Shown: positions 38,240 through 48,336 of the stretch, one piece after another | How positions within the stretch are numbered: the stretch's first letter is position 1 | How the letters are laid out: the number at the start of each line of letters is the position of its first letter | From: Hyphomonadaceae bacterium | GTDB lineage: Bacteria > Pseudomonadota > Alphaproteobacteria > Caulobacterales > Hyphomonadaceae | Length of the DNA stretch: 64,000 bases | Direction: 5' to 3' | NCBI GenBank assembly: GCA_022844475.1 | Contig: JALHLR010000012.1 | Coordinates: forward strand, 17,030 to 81,029 | Notes under the pieces: generated by a model | What the model was told of the DNA's origin: nothing | The model's database searches: none | Seen by the model: only the letters and a program-made list of their open reading frames with translations | Translations under genes and position numbers: made by a program

Positions 38240-39685
38240 CTAGCCGACGACAGCTTGAGCAGCGGCGCTCAAGAGGAACTGAATGCCTATGGTCAGGATC
38301 GGGAACACGATCAGCGTCGATATCGCCACGATGGCGGCGACCGAAGCGTCTGTCCGATCCATCGGCTCGCCCGCAGGCTTCATGAACATCGCCCACACCA
38401 GCCGCAGGTAGTAACCCAGCGAAACCACGCTCGCGAGCGCGCCGACCAGCACCAGCCACAACATGCCGGACTCGATACCCGCGGTGAACACCTGCAGCTT
38501 GCCCCAGAACCCGGCCGCAGGCGGAATCCCCGCGACCGAGAAGATGAGAACCAGCAAGCCCAGCGCGATACCCGGCTTCGTCTTTACCAGACCATTCAGG
38601 TCAGCGACCGTGTCAATCGCCTTGCCGCCCCGGCGCAGCGCAAGCACGCCAGCGAAGATGCCAAGCGTCGCGATGACATACAGCGTCATGTAAACCAGCA
38701 CCGCCGCCGAACCCAACTCCGCCCCCGCCGCGATGGCGATCAGAGCAAAGCCCACATTCGAGATCGAGGAGTACGCAAGGATCCGCTTGATGCTATTCTG
38801 CATGAGCGCACCGAAGGCGCCAATCAGCATCGACAGCGCCGAGATGATCGCGATGATCATCTGCCAGGAGTCGATGTGCGGCCCGAACGCCACGAACATC
38901 ACATTCGCCAGCAGCGCCACGGCGGCGATCTTGGGCGCCGTCGAGAAGAACGCCACCACGGCAGACGGCGCGCCCTCGTAAACGTCCGGCGTCCAGATGT
39001 GGAACGGCGCCGCCGACGCCTTGAAGGACAGACCGCAGATCAGGAACACGAGACCGAAGATCAGACCGACCGATGTCGGAGCCGATGCGATCACCTCAAA
39101 CCCGGTGCCGCCTGAGAAGCCGTAGACCAGCGCCGAACCGTACAGCAGCAGGCCGGACGCCAGCGCGCCAAGAACGAAGTATTTGAGTCCCGCTTCTGCG
39201 GACATGATGCTGTCGCGCCTGAAAGCCGCCAGCACGTAGGACGAAAGGCTCAACGTCTCGATGCCGACATAGAGCGTCATCAGGTCGTTCGCAGACAACA
39301 TCATGCCCGCGCCCAGCGAGCCGAACGTCACCAGCAGCGGATACTCATACCGCTCCATCTGTGCCGACTTCAGGAAGCCGCCCGACATGAACAGCGCAAG
39401 CGAAGCCATCGCGTACGTCACGCCTTTGGCGAACAGCGTGAACAGAGTCACGCGATACAGCCCGTTCGGTGAAAGCTCAGCGCTGGCAAAGGCCGAGATG
39501 GCCTCGCCACGTCCGAACTGCACGAACGCGGCAACGGAGGCAGCAGCCAGTGCAAGCGCGGCCAACAGCCGGAGCAAACCCGAAATCCTGTCGCCACCGA
39601 TGGCGCCGAGAAGCAGCGCCGAAAGACCGAACGCGACGAGGATCGTCTCCGGCAGGGCGTTTGTGATGTCAGCGAGGAAATTCAT
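38240..39685 (-). CDS. nuoN: NADH-quinone oxidoreductase subunit N
   Basis: One of the three antiporter-like proton-pumping subunits of complex I, innermost next to NuoK. The 481 residues have about 14 membrane helices. Visible are the family stretch ANDLMTLYVGIETLSLSSYVLAAF with the first key glutamate, the lysine-bearing GLKYFVLGALASGLLLYG, SFKASAAPFHIWTPDVYEGAP, and SIKRILAYSSISNVGFALI. It is the last nuo gene, nine bases after nuoM. Confidence 0.97.
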   Translation of the reverse strand: MNFLADITNALPETILVAFGLSALLLGAIGGDRISGLLRLLAALALAAASVAAFVQFGRGEAISAFASAELSPNGLYRVTLFTLFAKGVTYAMASLALFMSGGFLKSAQMERYEYPLLVTFGSLGAGMMLSANDLMTLYVGIETLSLSSYVLAAFRRDSIMSAEAGLKYFVLGALASGLLLYGSALVYGFSGGTGFEVIASAPTSVGLIFGLVFLICGLSFKASAAPFHIWTPDVYEGAPSAVVAFFSTAPKIAAVALLANVMFVAFGPHIDSWQMIIAIISALSMLIGAFGALMQNSIKRILAYSSISNVGFALIAIAAGAELGSAAVLVYMTLYVIATLGIFAGVLALRRGGKAIDTVADLNGLVKTKPGIALGLLVLIFSVAGIPPAAGFWGKLQVFTAGIESGMLWLVLVGALASVVSLGYYLRLVWAMFMKPAGEPMDRTDASVAAIVAISTLIVFPILTIGIQFLLSAAAQAVVG

Positions 39686-39694
39686 GACCTGCCC

Positions 39695-41194
39695 CTACCG
39701 CCCGATCATCCGCAGGACTTCCATGGTCGAGCCTTGCGTGAGGTCGAACACGATGCCCGGGAAAACGCCGAGGCCCAGCGCGCTGATGGCCAGAAGGCCG
39801 AGAATGAAGAACTCCAGACCGGTAACGTCCTTGATGTCGAACAGCTTCTCGTTCGTCATCTCGCCGAACACGGTCCGACGATAAAGCGTCAGCATGTAGA
39901 CCGCCGAGAAGATCACGCCGAGCGCGGCGCCAGCCGCCGCCCATGTGGACGCCTGGAAAGCGCCAACCATGGTCAGGATCTCGCCTACGAAGCCGCTCGT
40001 TCCCGGCAGGCCGACGTTGGCCATCGAGAACAGCATGAACAGCGCCGCATAGACCGGCATGCGATGCACCAGACCGCCATAGAAGGAAATCTCGCGCGTG
40101 TGCATCCGATCGTAGATCACACCCACGCAGAAGAAGAGCGCGCCAGAGATCACGCCATGGCTGATCATCTGGAAGATCGCGCCCTGGATGCCGGCCTCGT
40201 TGAACGAGAAGATGCCCAGTGTCACGAATCCCATGTGCGCCACCGACGAATACGCCACCAGCTTCTTGATGTCCGTCTGCCGGAACGCAACCAGCGATGC
40301 ATAAACAATCGCGATAACGCTCAGCGCGAACATTAGCGGCTGGAACAGCATCGACGCTTCAGGGAACATAGGCAGCGAGAACCGCAGGAAGCCATAGCCG
40401 CCCATCTTCAGCAGAACCGCCGCCAGCACCACCGAGCCTGCCGTCGGCGCCTCGACGTGCGCGTCAGGCAACCAGGTGTGCACCGGCCACATCGGCAGCT
40501 TCACCGCGAAAGACGCGAAGAACGCCAGCCACAGCCACGTCTGCACCTCCGGCGGGAACAACAGAGCCCCGGTCTCCGGGTTGAGGCCCTCCTGCAGAAC
40601 AACCACATCCGTCGTGCCCGCCACGATCGACATGTAGACCAGCGCGGCAAGCAGAAGCAGCGAACCGAGCAGCGTGTAGAGGAAGAACTTGAACGCCGCG
40701 TACAGCCGGTTCTTTCCGCCCCACACACCGATGATCAGGAACATCGGGATCAGGCCGCCCTCGAAGAACACATAGAACAGCACAAGGTCGAGCGCGCAGA
40801 ACACGCCGATCATCAGCGTCTCAAGCAGCAGGAAGGCGATCATGTATTCCGCCAGCCGATCCTTGATCGAGGTGATCGACTGCAGGATGCACAGCGGCAT
40901 AAGCGCCGTCGTCAACACGACCAGCGAGATTGCAAGGCCGTCGACACCTAGCTTGTAGGACGACCCGCCAAACCACGGCGCGGTGTCGACCAACTGATAG
41001 CCCACGACATTCGGATTGAACTGGCTAAGCGCAACGAGCGACGCCGCGAGGGTCACCAGCGACGTCACAATCGAAATGCTCTTGGAGGCGCTCGACGCCA
41101 TATTGGCGCCGCCCACGACGCGAAGGCCCATGATCAGCATGGCGCCGACAAGCGGCAGGAAGGTCGTCAGCGTGAGGATCATCGGCCCGGTCAT
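39695..41194 (-). CDS. nuoM: NADH-quinone oxidoreductase subunit M
   Basis: Second antiporter-like subunit of complex I. The 499-residue protein has about 14 membrane helices. The key glutamate helix is in LDLVLFYVFFEGGLIPMFLII, the lysine helices in AAFKFFLYTLLGSLLLL and AVKLPMWPVHTWLPDAHVEAP, and the broken helix in TDIKKLVAYSSVAHMGFVTLG. It is three bases downstream of nuoL and nine upstream of nuoN. Confidence 0.97.
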   Translation of the reverse strand: MTGPMILTLTTFLPLVGAMLIMGLRVVGGANMASSASKSISIVTSLVTLAASLVALSQFNPNVVGYQLVDTAPWFGGSSYKLGVDGLAISLVVLTTALMPLCILQSITSIKDRLAEYMIAFLLLETLMIGVFCALDLVLFYVFFEGGLIPMFLIIGVWGGKNRLYAAFKFFLYTLLGSLLLLAALVYMSIVAGTTDVVVLQEGLNPETGALLFPPEVQTWLWLAFFASFAVKLPMWPVHTWLPDAHVEAPTAGSVVLAAVLLKMGGYGFLRFSLPMFPEASMLFQPLMFALSVIAIVYASLVAFRQTDIKKLVAYSSVAHMGFVTLGIFSFNEAGIQGAIFQMISHGVISGALFFCVGVIYDRMHTREISFYGGLVHRMPVYAALFMLFSMANVGLPGTSGFVGEILTMVGAFQASTWAAAGAALGVIFSAVYMLTLYRRTVFGEMTNEKLFDIKDVTGLEFFILGLLAISALGLGVFPGIVFDLTQGSTMEVLRMIGR

Positions 41195-41197
41195 GCC

Positions 41198-43477
41198 TCA
41201 GCGCCCCTGAGAAAAGAGGACGAAGGCCACGAAGATCACGGCCGAAAGGAGAACCACCAGTGCGTAGTGGAAAATGTAACCGGTATGCAGCTTCGACAGC
41301 CCGCCAGCGCCCGCCTTGGCAAGGCCGGTCACGCCATCCGGTCCCATGCCGTCAATAATCTTCTTGTCTCCGACCTTCCAGAACAGGTCACCCAGCGCGG
41401 CCGTCCCTTTGACGAAAACGAAATTGTAGATCTCGTCGAAATACCATTTGTGCGACAGGAATGAGTGCATCGGCCCGCCGTTCGCCGCCATGCGACGCGG
41501 CACGCCCGGCGCCATCAGATAGAAGATGATCGCACCGATGAACCCCGTCATCGTCACCACGAACGGCGCCCAAACCACCCAAAGCGGCAATTCATGATGT
41601 TCTTCGGCATGCTCGGCCGCTCCGGCAGCAGCCGCATGCTCGCCACCGGCAGGAGCAGGATGAGCCTCCTCCGCGGCGGGAGCATGGCCTTCCGTGGCGC
41701 CATGTTTTTCGGTCGCCGCGCCGTACGGATGGATCCCCTTCGGGCCATACAGCGGGTCCGCCTCGCGAACGATCGCGCCTTGCCAGAACGCATCGGCCTT
41801 CGACGTGAGGAATTGTGGCTTGAAAACGAATCCCGCGAACACCGCTCCGATTGCCAGCAGCACCAGCGGAACAAGCATGATCCAGGGCGACTCATGCGCA
41901 GGCGCGCGTCCGTCCTTGGGCGCTGCGTGCGCGTGGTCATGTCCATGCGCATGGTCGTCGGCATGAGCATGGTCATCATGGTGCGCATGCGGATTCGGGC
42001 GATAGCGCCCCTCGAACGTCATGAACATCAGGCGCCACGAATAGAAGCTCGTCAGCAGTGCCGCTGCAATGCTGCACCAGAAGGCAAACGGCCCGAACGC
42101 GTCGTTCGATGCATAGGCGCTCTCGATAATCGCATCCTTGGAAAAGAAGCCTGCGAAGCCAAAGTCCGTGCCCGGAATTCCGAACCCGATCAGCGCCAGC
42201 GTGCCGATCAGCATCATGGCCCAGGTGAAGATCATCGGCTGGCGCACGCCCCCCATGAAGCGCATGTCCTGTTCATGGTGCATACCGTGGATGACCGAGC
42301 CGGCTCCAAGGAACAGCAGCGCCTTGAAGAAGGCGTGCGTGAACAGGTGGAACATCGCCGCACCATAGGCGCCAACGCCGGCCGCGAAGAACATGTAGCC
42401 CAGCTGCGAACAGGTCGAATAAGCGACCACGCGCTTGATGTCGTTCTGCGCCAGGCCGACCGTAGCGGCAAACAGGCAGGTCACCGCCCCGACGACCGTG
42501 ATCATGCTGGAGGCAACATCGGCCACCGCATAGAGCGGCGACGCGCGGCAAACGAGGAAAACGCCAGCGGTCACCATGGTCGCCGCGTGGATCAGCGCCG
42601 ACACCGGCGTCGGGCCTTCCATAGCGTCAGGCAACCAGGTGTGCAGGAAGAACTGGGCCGACTTGCCCATCGCGCCGATGAACAGAAGGATGCCGGCCAT
42701 CTCCAGGCCCCAGACATGCACGCCCAGGAAGTCGAACGTCACATCCTGGATCGGCATGGCCGCAGCCTGCCCGATCACCTGAACCGGCGCATTGTTCGCA
42801 ATCACCGCGAACACCGTGTCGAACTTGATCGACGAGAATTCCGTGATGCCGAACTGCGCGTAGTCCACGCCAGCCACCGGGTGAACCATCATGACAAGCG
42901 CCATGATTCCGAGCACGAAACCGAAATCGCCGACGCGGTTGACCACGAAGGCCTTGATCGCAGCGCTGTTCGCCGACGGCTTCTTGTACCAGAACCCGAT
43001 CAGCAAGTAGGACGCGAGCCCCACACCTTCCCAGCCGAAGAACAGCTGGATGAAGTTGTCCGCCGTCACAAGCATCAGCATCGCGAAGGTGAACAGCGAC
43101 AGATAGGCGAAGAAGCGCGCGCGATGCGGATCCTCGCTCATGTATCCGATCGAGTAGGTGTGCACGAGTGCCGAGACGCTCGTCACCACGAACATCATGG
43201 TCACCGACAGCGCATCGATACGAATAGCCCAGTCTGCGATGAAAGTGTCGACATTGAACCAGCGTGACAGAACGATCGTCACCGCGCCGCCGGATTGCCC
43301 GCCCAGCGACCAAGCGAAAAACTGCCAAGTCGCCAGCACTGCCGCCGAGATCACGATCGTCGTCGTGACGGCCATGGCGCCCCGGTCACCCAGGAAACGC
43401 TGGCCAAGGCCGGACACCGCGGCGGCGACGCCCGGCGCAAGCACGATGAAGATTGCCGCGATTTCCTGGAAGGTCAC
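41198..43477 (-). CDS. nuoL: NADH-quinone oxidoreductase subunit L with histidine-rich stretches
   Basis: The distal antiporter-like subunit of complex I, with the long lateral helix at its end. It has 759 residues, against 613 in E. coli. The core motifs are normal: FFGWEGVGLASYLLIGFWY, NRVGDFGFVLGI, AMGKSAQFFLHTWLPDAMEGP and NDIKRVVAYSTCSQLGYMFF. Two histidine-rich loops stand out: residues about 493-530 (starting PHAHHDDHAHADDHAHGHDH) with 11 histidines, and about 581-629 (including EHAEEHHELPLW) with 8. Both lie between C-terminal membrane segments. The start is GTG. Confidence 0.96.
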   Translation of the reverse strand: MTFQEIAAIFIVLAPGVAAAVSGLGQRFLGDRGAMAVTTTIVISAAVLATWQFFAWSLGGQSGGAVTIVLSRWFNVDTFIADWAIRIDALSVTMMFVVTSVSALVHTYSIGYMSEDPHRARFFAYLSLFTFAMLMLVTADNFIQLFFGWEGVGLASYLLIGFWYKKPSANSAAIKAFVVNRVGDFGFVLGIMALVMMVHPVAGVDYAQFGITEFSSIKFDTVFAVIANNAPVQVIGQAAAMPIQDVTFDFLGVHVWGLEMAGILLFIGAMGKSAQFFLHTWLPDAMEGPTPVSALIHAATMVTAGVFLVCRASPLYAVADVASSMITVVGAVTCLFAATVGLAQNDIKRVVAYSTCSQLGYMFFAAGVGAYGAAMFHLFTHAFFKALLFLGAGSVIHGMHHEQDMRFMGGVRQPMIFTWAMMLIGTLALIGFGIPGTDFGFAGFFSKDAIIESAYASNDAFGPFAFWCSIAAALLTSFYSWRLMFMTFEGRYRPNPHAHHDDHAHADDHAHGHDHAHAAPKDGRAPAHESPWIMLVPLVLLAIGAVFAGFVFKPQFLTSKADAFWQGAIVREADPLYGPKGIHPYGAATEKHGATEGHAPAAEEAHPAPAGGEHAAAAGAAEHAEEHHELPLWVVWAPFVVTMTGFIGAIIFYLMAPGVPRRMAANGGPMHSFLSHKWYFDEIYNFVFVKGTAALGDLFWKVGDKKIIDGMGPDGVTGLAKAGAGGLSKLHTGYIFHYALVVLLSAVIFVAFVLFSQGR

Positions 43478-43489
43478 GCCTCTGCTCCC

Positions 43490-43807
43490 CTAACCGTGCA
43501 GCACGTTGACATCTTCCACCGCGATCTCGCCGCGGTTGCGGAAGTAGACGACAAGAATGGCAAGACCGACAGCCGCCTCGGCGGCCGCGACAGTCAGCAC
43601 GATCATCGCGAACACCTGCCCCATGATCGTGCCGTTGAAGACGGAGAAGGCGACCAGATTGATGTTCACCGACAGAAGGATCAGCTCGATCGACATCAGG
43701 ATGACGATGATGTTCTTGCGGTTCACGAAGATGCCGAACACGCCGATCGTGAACAGCGCCGCGGAAACCGCGAGATAGTGGCCAAGGGTGAGTTCTACGC
43801 CAGCCAT
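43490..43807 (-). CDS. nuoK: NADH-quinone oxidoreductase subunit K
   Basis: Small three-helix membrane subunit of complex I with two buried glutamates for proton transfer. The ATG at 43805-43807 gives 105 residues ([19 protein letters not shown]). The first glutamate is in [14 protein letters not shown] and the second in [16 protein letters not shown]. The longer frame upstream runs into nuoJ and is not used. nuoJ ends 16 bases upstream. Confidence 0.96.
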   Translation of the reverse strand: MAGVELTLGHYLAVSAALFTIGVFGIFVNRKNIIVILMSIELILLSVNINLVAFSVFNGTIMGQVFAMIVLTVAAAEAAVGLAILVVYFRNRGEIAVEDVNVLHG

Positions 43808-43823
43808 GATCAGATTCCCGCTC

Positions 43824-44417
43824 TCATAGGCCCTGGCCCGGACGAACGTCCTTGAGCTCGACAGCATCCTTGCGTTTTCGCCCGGTCTGCTCGGCAATGT
43901 TCTGACGCTTGACGCTGGGCCGCGACCGCAGCGTCAGGACGATCGCGCCCATCATGGCGACCAGCAGCACGATGCCCGACATCTGGAACAGCAGAAGATA
44001 GTCCGTATAGAGCACGCGCGAGAGCGCCTCGGCGTTCGTCGGCGCGCCGGGGCTCGCGTTGAACGTCTCGCCGCCGCCGAACGTCGCCGCAGCAGCGACG
44101 ATCCCGATCTCTGCGAGCAGCGCCAACGCAATCAGCGCGCCCACGACAAGGTAATTCTGGAAGCCCTGCTTCAGCGCGACGAAGTCGATGTCGAGCATCA
44201 TGACCACGAACAGGAACAGCACCGCGACGGCACCCACATAGACAACGACCAGCAGCATCGCGAGGAATTCCGCGCCGATCAGTACCAGTAATCCCGCCGA
44301 CGTGAAGAACGCCAGAATCAGCCAGAGCACCGAGTGCACCGGGTTGCGGGCTGCGACGACGAACAGTGCGGAAAGCACCACGATCGTCGAGAGGATGTAG
44401 AAAGCGATCAGCGCCAC
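43824..44417 (-). CDS. nuoJ: NADH-quinone oxidoreductase subunit J
   Basis: Five-helix membrane subunit of complex I. The 197 residues show [52 protein letters not shown] with the pi-bulge helix, and a C-terminal charged tail ([16 protein letters not shown]). The start is GTG with a GGAAGG site upstream. A 97-base gap separates it from nuoI, the widest inside the locus; it holds a small GCCCC/GGGGC inverted repeat near 44453 but no gene. Confidence 0.95.
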   Translation of the reverse strand: MALIAFYILSTIVVLSALFVVAARNPVHSVLWLILAFFTSAGLLVLIGAEFLAMLLVVVYVGAVAVLFLFVVMMLDIDFVALKQGFQNYLVVGALIALALLAEIGIVAAAATFGGGETFNASPGAPTNAEALSRVLYTDYLLLFQMSGIVLLVAMMGAIVLTLRSRPSVKRQNIAEQTGRKRKDAVELKDVRPGQGL

Positions 44418-44514
44418 GGCCTGCCTTCCCTCTTACTGTTCAAACTAACTCGCCCCGGATGGGGCAGGTCAAAAGTCCCGAAAAGTCCGACTCGCCCCCG
44501 CAAGCCGCGCCCTT

Positions 44515-45000
44515 CTATCGATAGCGTGCATCCAGTTCCAGATTGCGCGCGATCTCGCGTTCCCAGCGGTCGCCATTCTCCAGAAGTCGTTCCTTGTCGT
44601 AGTAGAGTTCCTCGCGCGTCTCTGTCGCAAACTCGAAATTCGGCCCCTCGACGATGGCGTCCACCGGGCAGGCTTCCTGGCAGAAGCCGCAATAGATGCA
44701 CTTCACCATGTCGATGTCATACCGCGTCGTGCGGCGCGAGCCGTCTTCGCGCGGCTCGGCCTCAATCGTGATCGCCTGCGCCGGGCAGATTGCCTCGCAC
44801 AGCTTGCACGCAATGCAGCGCTCTTCGCCATTCGGATAACGGCGCAGCGCATGCTCGCCGCGAAAGCGCGGGCTCAGCGGCCCCTTCTCGAACGGATAGT
44901 TCACCGTGGCCTTGCGCGTGAAGAACTGGCGCATGGCGAGAAAGAACGCCCCGATGAAGTCCGTCAGAAGTGCGCCGCGAATGGCCTGGCCGATTGACAT
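44515..45000 (-). CDS. nuoI: NADH-quinone oxidoreductase subunit I
   Basis: Peripheral-arm subunit of complex I that binds clusters N6a and N6b. The 161 residues carry two complete 4Fe-4S motifs: C62-x2-C65-x2-C68-x3-C72 in [12 protein letters not shown] and C101-x2-C104-x2-C107-x3-C111 in [12 protein letters not shown]. The N-terminus is amphipathic and binds the membrane arm. Its GAGG ribosome-binding site overlaps the last codons of nuoH, which ends three bases before the ATG. Confidence 0.97.
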   Translation of the reverse strand: MSIGQAIRGALLTDFIGAFFLAMRQFFTRKATVNYPFEKGPLSPRFRGEHALRRYPNGEERCIACKLCEAICPAQAITIEAEPREDGSRRTTRYDIDMVKCIYCGFCQEACPVDAIVEGPNFEFATETREELYYDKERLLENGDRWEREIARNLELDARYR

Positions 45001-45003
45001 GGC

Positions 45004-46212
45004 TTACCTCGCCCCTCTGCGGTACTCGGGCCAGCTGATGCGACCGTCATTGTTTGCGTCGACACCCATCGGCAGCGTCACCGCCGCAAGTTCCGACGCT
45101 TCAAGATACCCGCTGTTGTCCGCGTCCATTGCATCGAAATCCGGTCGCCCCTGCGCGTTCATGAAAGTCGCGTAGCCGCCGATCAGAACCACAGCCACCA
45201 GCGACGTCGGCAGGAAGATCTTCCAGCCCAGCCGCATCAGCTGGTCATAGCGATAACGAGGCACGATCGCCTTCACCATCGCAAACAGGAAGAAGAAGAA
45301 CGTCACCTTGACCATGAAGACGAGCAGGCCGCCGAGGCTGAGCAGCCAGTCCGGCAGATTCTCGGTTCCCGGGATCGGGACCGGCATGTGCCAGCCGCCG
45401 AAGAACAGGATGGTCAGCATCGCGCACATCAGCACGATGGAGACGTATTCCCCGATCATGAACATCAGGTACGGCGACGAGGAGTACTCGACCTGGTAGC
45501 CGGCCACGAGTTCCGACTCCGCTTCCGGCAGGTCGAACGGCGGGCGGTTCGTCTCGGCTAGAGCCGAGATGAAGAAGATCACGAACATCGGGAACATGAC
45601 GAAGATCGTGGGGAATGCGAAAGCGTGCCAGTTCCAGATGCCACCATCCTGGTTCGCCACCACGTCGCTGAGGTTCAGCGAGCCGACCAGCAGCAAGACA
45701 CTGACGATCACGAAACCGATCGACACCTCGTACGACACCATCTGCGCCGCAGAGCGAAGGCCGCCAAGGAACGGATACTTCGAGTTTGACGCCCAGCCAC
45801 CCATGATGATGCCGTAGACGCCAAGCGACGAGATCGCGAACAGGTACAACACGCCGACATTGAGATCGGCCACTACCCACCCGGGCGCGACCGGAATCAC
45901 GGCCCAGCCAACCAGCGCAAGCGTCAGCGTGATGATCGGCGCCAGCAGGAACACCGTCTTGTTGGCGCCGGCAGGAATGACGATCTCTTTCAGAATGAAC
46001 TTCAGAAGGTCCGCGAACGACTGCAGCAGGCCAAACGGACCGACCACGTTCGGTCCCTTGCGCATCTGCACCGCCGCCCAGACCTTGCGATCGAACAGCA
46101 GCAGGAAGGCGATGCAAACCAGCATGATCAGAACGAGCGCAAGGATCTGCGCGACGGCGAGCAGGATCGCGATCACCAGGTCGTTGCCGCTAATCTCGAG
46201 GAGCTTTTCCAT
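45004..46212 (-). CDS. nuoH: NADH-quinone oxidoreductase subunit H with C-terminal EF-hand pair
   Basis: NuoH forms much of the quinone site at the base of complex I. The ATG at 46210-46212 gives 402 residues, against about 325-350 usually. The first ~354 are a normal NuoH with about eight membrane helices, including [40 protein letters not shown] and [20 protein letters not shown]. The last 48 residues are extra. They contain two EF-hand loops that fit the 12-residue calcium pattern: [12 protein letters not shown] (363-374) and [12 protein letters not shown] (385-396). The frame is open and unbroken to TAA at 45004-45006, and nuoI starts right after, so this is a true fusion in the sequence. 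Confidence 0.95.
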   Translation of the reverse strand: MEKLLEISGNDLVIAILLAVAQILALVLIMLVCIAFLLLFDRKVWAAVQMRKGPNVVGPFGLLQSFADLLKFILKEIVIPAGANKTVFLLAPIITLTLALVGWAVIPVAPGWVVADLNVGVLYLFAISSLGVYGIIMGGWASNSKYPFLGGLRSAAQMVSYEVSIGFVIVSVLLLVGSLNLSDVVANQDGGIWNWHAFAFPTIFVMFPMFVIFFISALAETNRPPFDLPEAESELVAGYQVEYSSSPYLMFMIGEYVSIVLMCAMLTILFFGGWHMPVPIPGTENLPDWLLSLGGLLVFMVKVTFFFFLFAMVKAIVPRYRYDQLMRLGWKIFLPTSLVAVVLIGGYATFMNAQGRPDFDAMDADNSGYLEASELAAVTLPMGVDANNDGRISWPEYRRGAR

Positions 46213-46220
46213 GCTTGCTC

Positions 46221-48332
46221 CTACTCCGCCGCAACGGCGGGGCTGACGCCCGCCGCAAGCTCGGCGCACTCCGCCATGGTCCGCGAAGCCCGCGCGATCG
46301 GATTGGTCAGGTGGAAGGCGCGGATCGGCGCCGTGAAGGCCGCGGAGGTCATCTGCCCGGCCGCGCCATAAGGCGGCGCAACCGACTCGCTGTGCCGGCC
46401 CGGCGCATAATCGAGACCGAGGAAGGTCGGATGATCCTTGCCCAGCTTCTCGCGCAGCTGCGCCAGTGAGTCATACGGCAGCGTCCTGCCCACATAGGCC
46501 GACAGCGCCCGCACGATGGCCCAGTCTTCGCGCGCATCGCCCTTCGGCGCCACGGCGCGCTGGGTCCGCTGCACGCGACCTTCGGTGTTGACATAAGTCG
46601 CCGACTTCTCGGTGTAGGCTGCCGCCGGCAGGATCACATCCGCCCGATGAGCGCCATTGTCGCCATGGCTGCCGATATAGATGACGTTCGCATTGCCGAG
46701 CTTCGACGTATCGATTTCGTCCGCGCCGAGCAGCAGCACAGTCTTGATATCCCCCGACTGCGCGCCCGCGATGATCCCGGCCACATCCCTGCCGCCAGCC
46801 GACGGCAGGAAGCCGAGATCGAGCCCGCCCACGCGCGCCGCAGCCGTGTGAAGCACGTTGAAACCGTTCCAGGCGTCCGTGAACGCGCCGACTGCATTCG
46901 CGAGCGACGAGACGGCATGCAGCACGGCCCCGCCATCGCCACGCATGAACGCGCCCTGCCCGACAATGATCAGCGGACGCTTGGCATTCGACATAGCATC
47001 AAACACCGGATGCCCGCTCTTGATCTCGCCCAGTGAATCCGGACCAGCGCCGACATACTGATAGTCAAATGTAAGGTCGACGCGCTCGCCAACGACCGCC
47101 ACCGGAACCATGCGCAGCCACGCCCGGCGCAGGCGCGCATTCAGCACGGCAGCTTCCTTGCGTGGGTTCACGCCGATCAGCAGGATCGCATCCGCCTCAT
47201 CCACGCCCATGAGCGTGGAGTTGAACAGATAGCTCTCGCGCGGCAGCTTCGATCCATCGCCCGCAAGTCCGAGCTTCACACCGTCCTGCCTGCAATCGAT
47301 CGACTTCACACCCAGCAACGTCGCGAGGTCCAGCGTCGCCTTCATGCTCTCGGCGTCCGCAAGGTCGCCCGCGATGACCCCAATCGCGTCACCCGGAATC
47401 TTCAGCATCTCAGCCGCGCGCTTCAGCGCCTCGCCCCACGTGGCGGCATTGAGGGCACCGTTCTCCCGGACATACGGCTTGTCGAGGCGCTGGCGGCCAA
47501 GACCGTCCCACACGAACCGCGTCTTGTCCGAGATCCACTCCTCGTTGACCTCTTCATTGACGCGCGGAAGGATGCGCATGACCGTCGGTCCGCGCGCATC
47601 GACACGGATCGCCGATCCAAGCGCATCCATCACGTCGATGCTCTCGGTCTTGCGCAGCTCCCACGGGCGTGCATTGAACGCGTACGGCTTCGACGTCAGA
47701 GCGCCGACGGGGCAAAGATCAATCACATTGCCCGACAGCTCGGACGTCAGCGACTTTTCGAGGTAGGTCGTGATCTCCGCATCCTCGCCTCGATTGGCGA
47801 GACCGATCTCGTCCACGCCCGCCACTTCCGACGCAAAGCGAACGCAACGCGTGCACTGGATGCACCGCGTCATGATCGTCTTGACCAGCGGACCCATATA
47901 CTTGTCGTCGACAGCGCGCTTATTCTCGGAATAGCGCGAGGCGGCGCGGCCATAGCCCATAGCCTGGTCCTGCAGGTCGCACTCGCCGCCCTGGTCGCAG
48001 ATCGGGCAATCCAGCGGGTGGTTGATCAGCAGGAATTCCATCACGCCGTTGCGCGCCTTGATGGCGCGTGGGCTCTTGGTCGAAATCTCGTGCGGCGTCC
48101 CGTCCTTCTTGGGCGCCATGTCGCCCACCGTCTGCGCGCACGACGCAATCGGCTTCGGCGCGCCAACCCAGTCGACAAGACACATGCGGCAGTTGCCGGC
48201 GATCGACAGCCGCTCGTGATAGCAGAAGCGCGGGATCTCCGCGCCCGCGGCCTCGCAGGCCTGTAGCATCGTGTACGATTTCGGAACGTCTACCGTTACG
48301 CCATCGACGATCAGTTTGACGGTGTCGGTCAT
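46221..48332 (-). CDS. nuoG: NADH-quinone oxidoreductase subunit G
   Basis: The largest peripheral subunit of complex I, carrying one 2Fe-2S and two or three 4Fe-4S clusters. The 703 residues show [19 protein letters not shown] (2Fe-2S), [20 protein letters not shown] with the His/Cys-ligated N5 site, [10 protein letters not shown] and [13 protein letters not shown] (N4), then a molybdopterin-oxidoreductase-like domain without cofactor. Length is typical of alphaproteobacteria. It is 4 bases after nuoF and 8 before nuoH. Confidence 0.97.
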   Translation of the reverse strand: MTDTVKLIVDGVTVDVPKSYTMLQACEAAGAEIPRFCYHERLSIAGNCRMCLVDWVGAPKPIASCAQTVGDMAPKKDGTPHEISTKSPRAIKARNGVMEFLLINHPLDCPICDQGGECDLQDQAMGYGRAASRYSENKRAVDDKYMGPLVKTIMTRCIQCTRCVRFASEVAGVDEIGLANRGEDAEITTYLEKSLTSELSGNVIDLCPVGALTSKPYAFNARPWELRKTESIDVMDALGSAIRVDARGPTVMRILPRVNEEVNEEWISDKTRFVWDGLGRQRLDKPYVRENGALNAATWGEALKRAAEMLKIPGDAIGVIAGDLADAESMKATLDLATLLGVKSIDCRQDGVKLGLAGDGSKLPRESYLFNSTLMGVDEADAILLIGVNPRKEAAVLNARLRRAWLRMVPVAVVGERVDLTFDYQYVGAGPDSLGEIKSGHPVFDAMSNAKRPLIIVGQGAFMRGDGGAVLHAVSSLANAVGAFTDAWNGFNVLHTAAARVGGLDLGFLPSAGGRDVAGIIAGAQSGDIKTVLLLGADEIDTSKLGNANVIYIGSHGDNGAHRADVILPAAAYTEKSATYVNTEGRVQRTQRAVAPKGDAREDWAIVRALSAYVGRTLPYDSLAQLREKLGKDHPTFLGLDYAPGRHSESVAPPYGAAGQMTSAAFTAPIRAFHLTNPIARASRTMAECAELAAGVSPAVAAE

Positions 48333-48336
48333 GCCC

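Noticed and set aside
41465..43267. Plus-strand open frame of 600 codons opposite nuoL
   Set aside because: Antisense shadow; its His/Arg richness comes from the reverse of NuoL codons.
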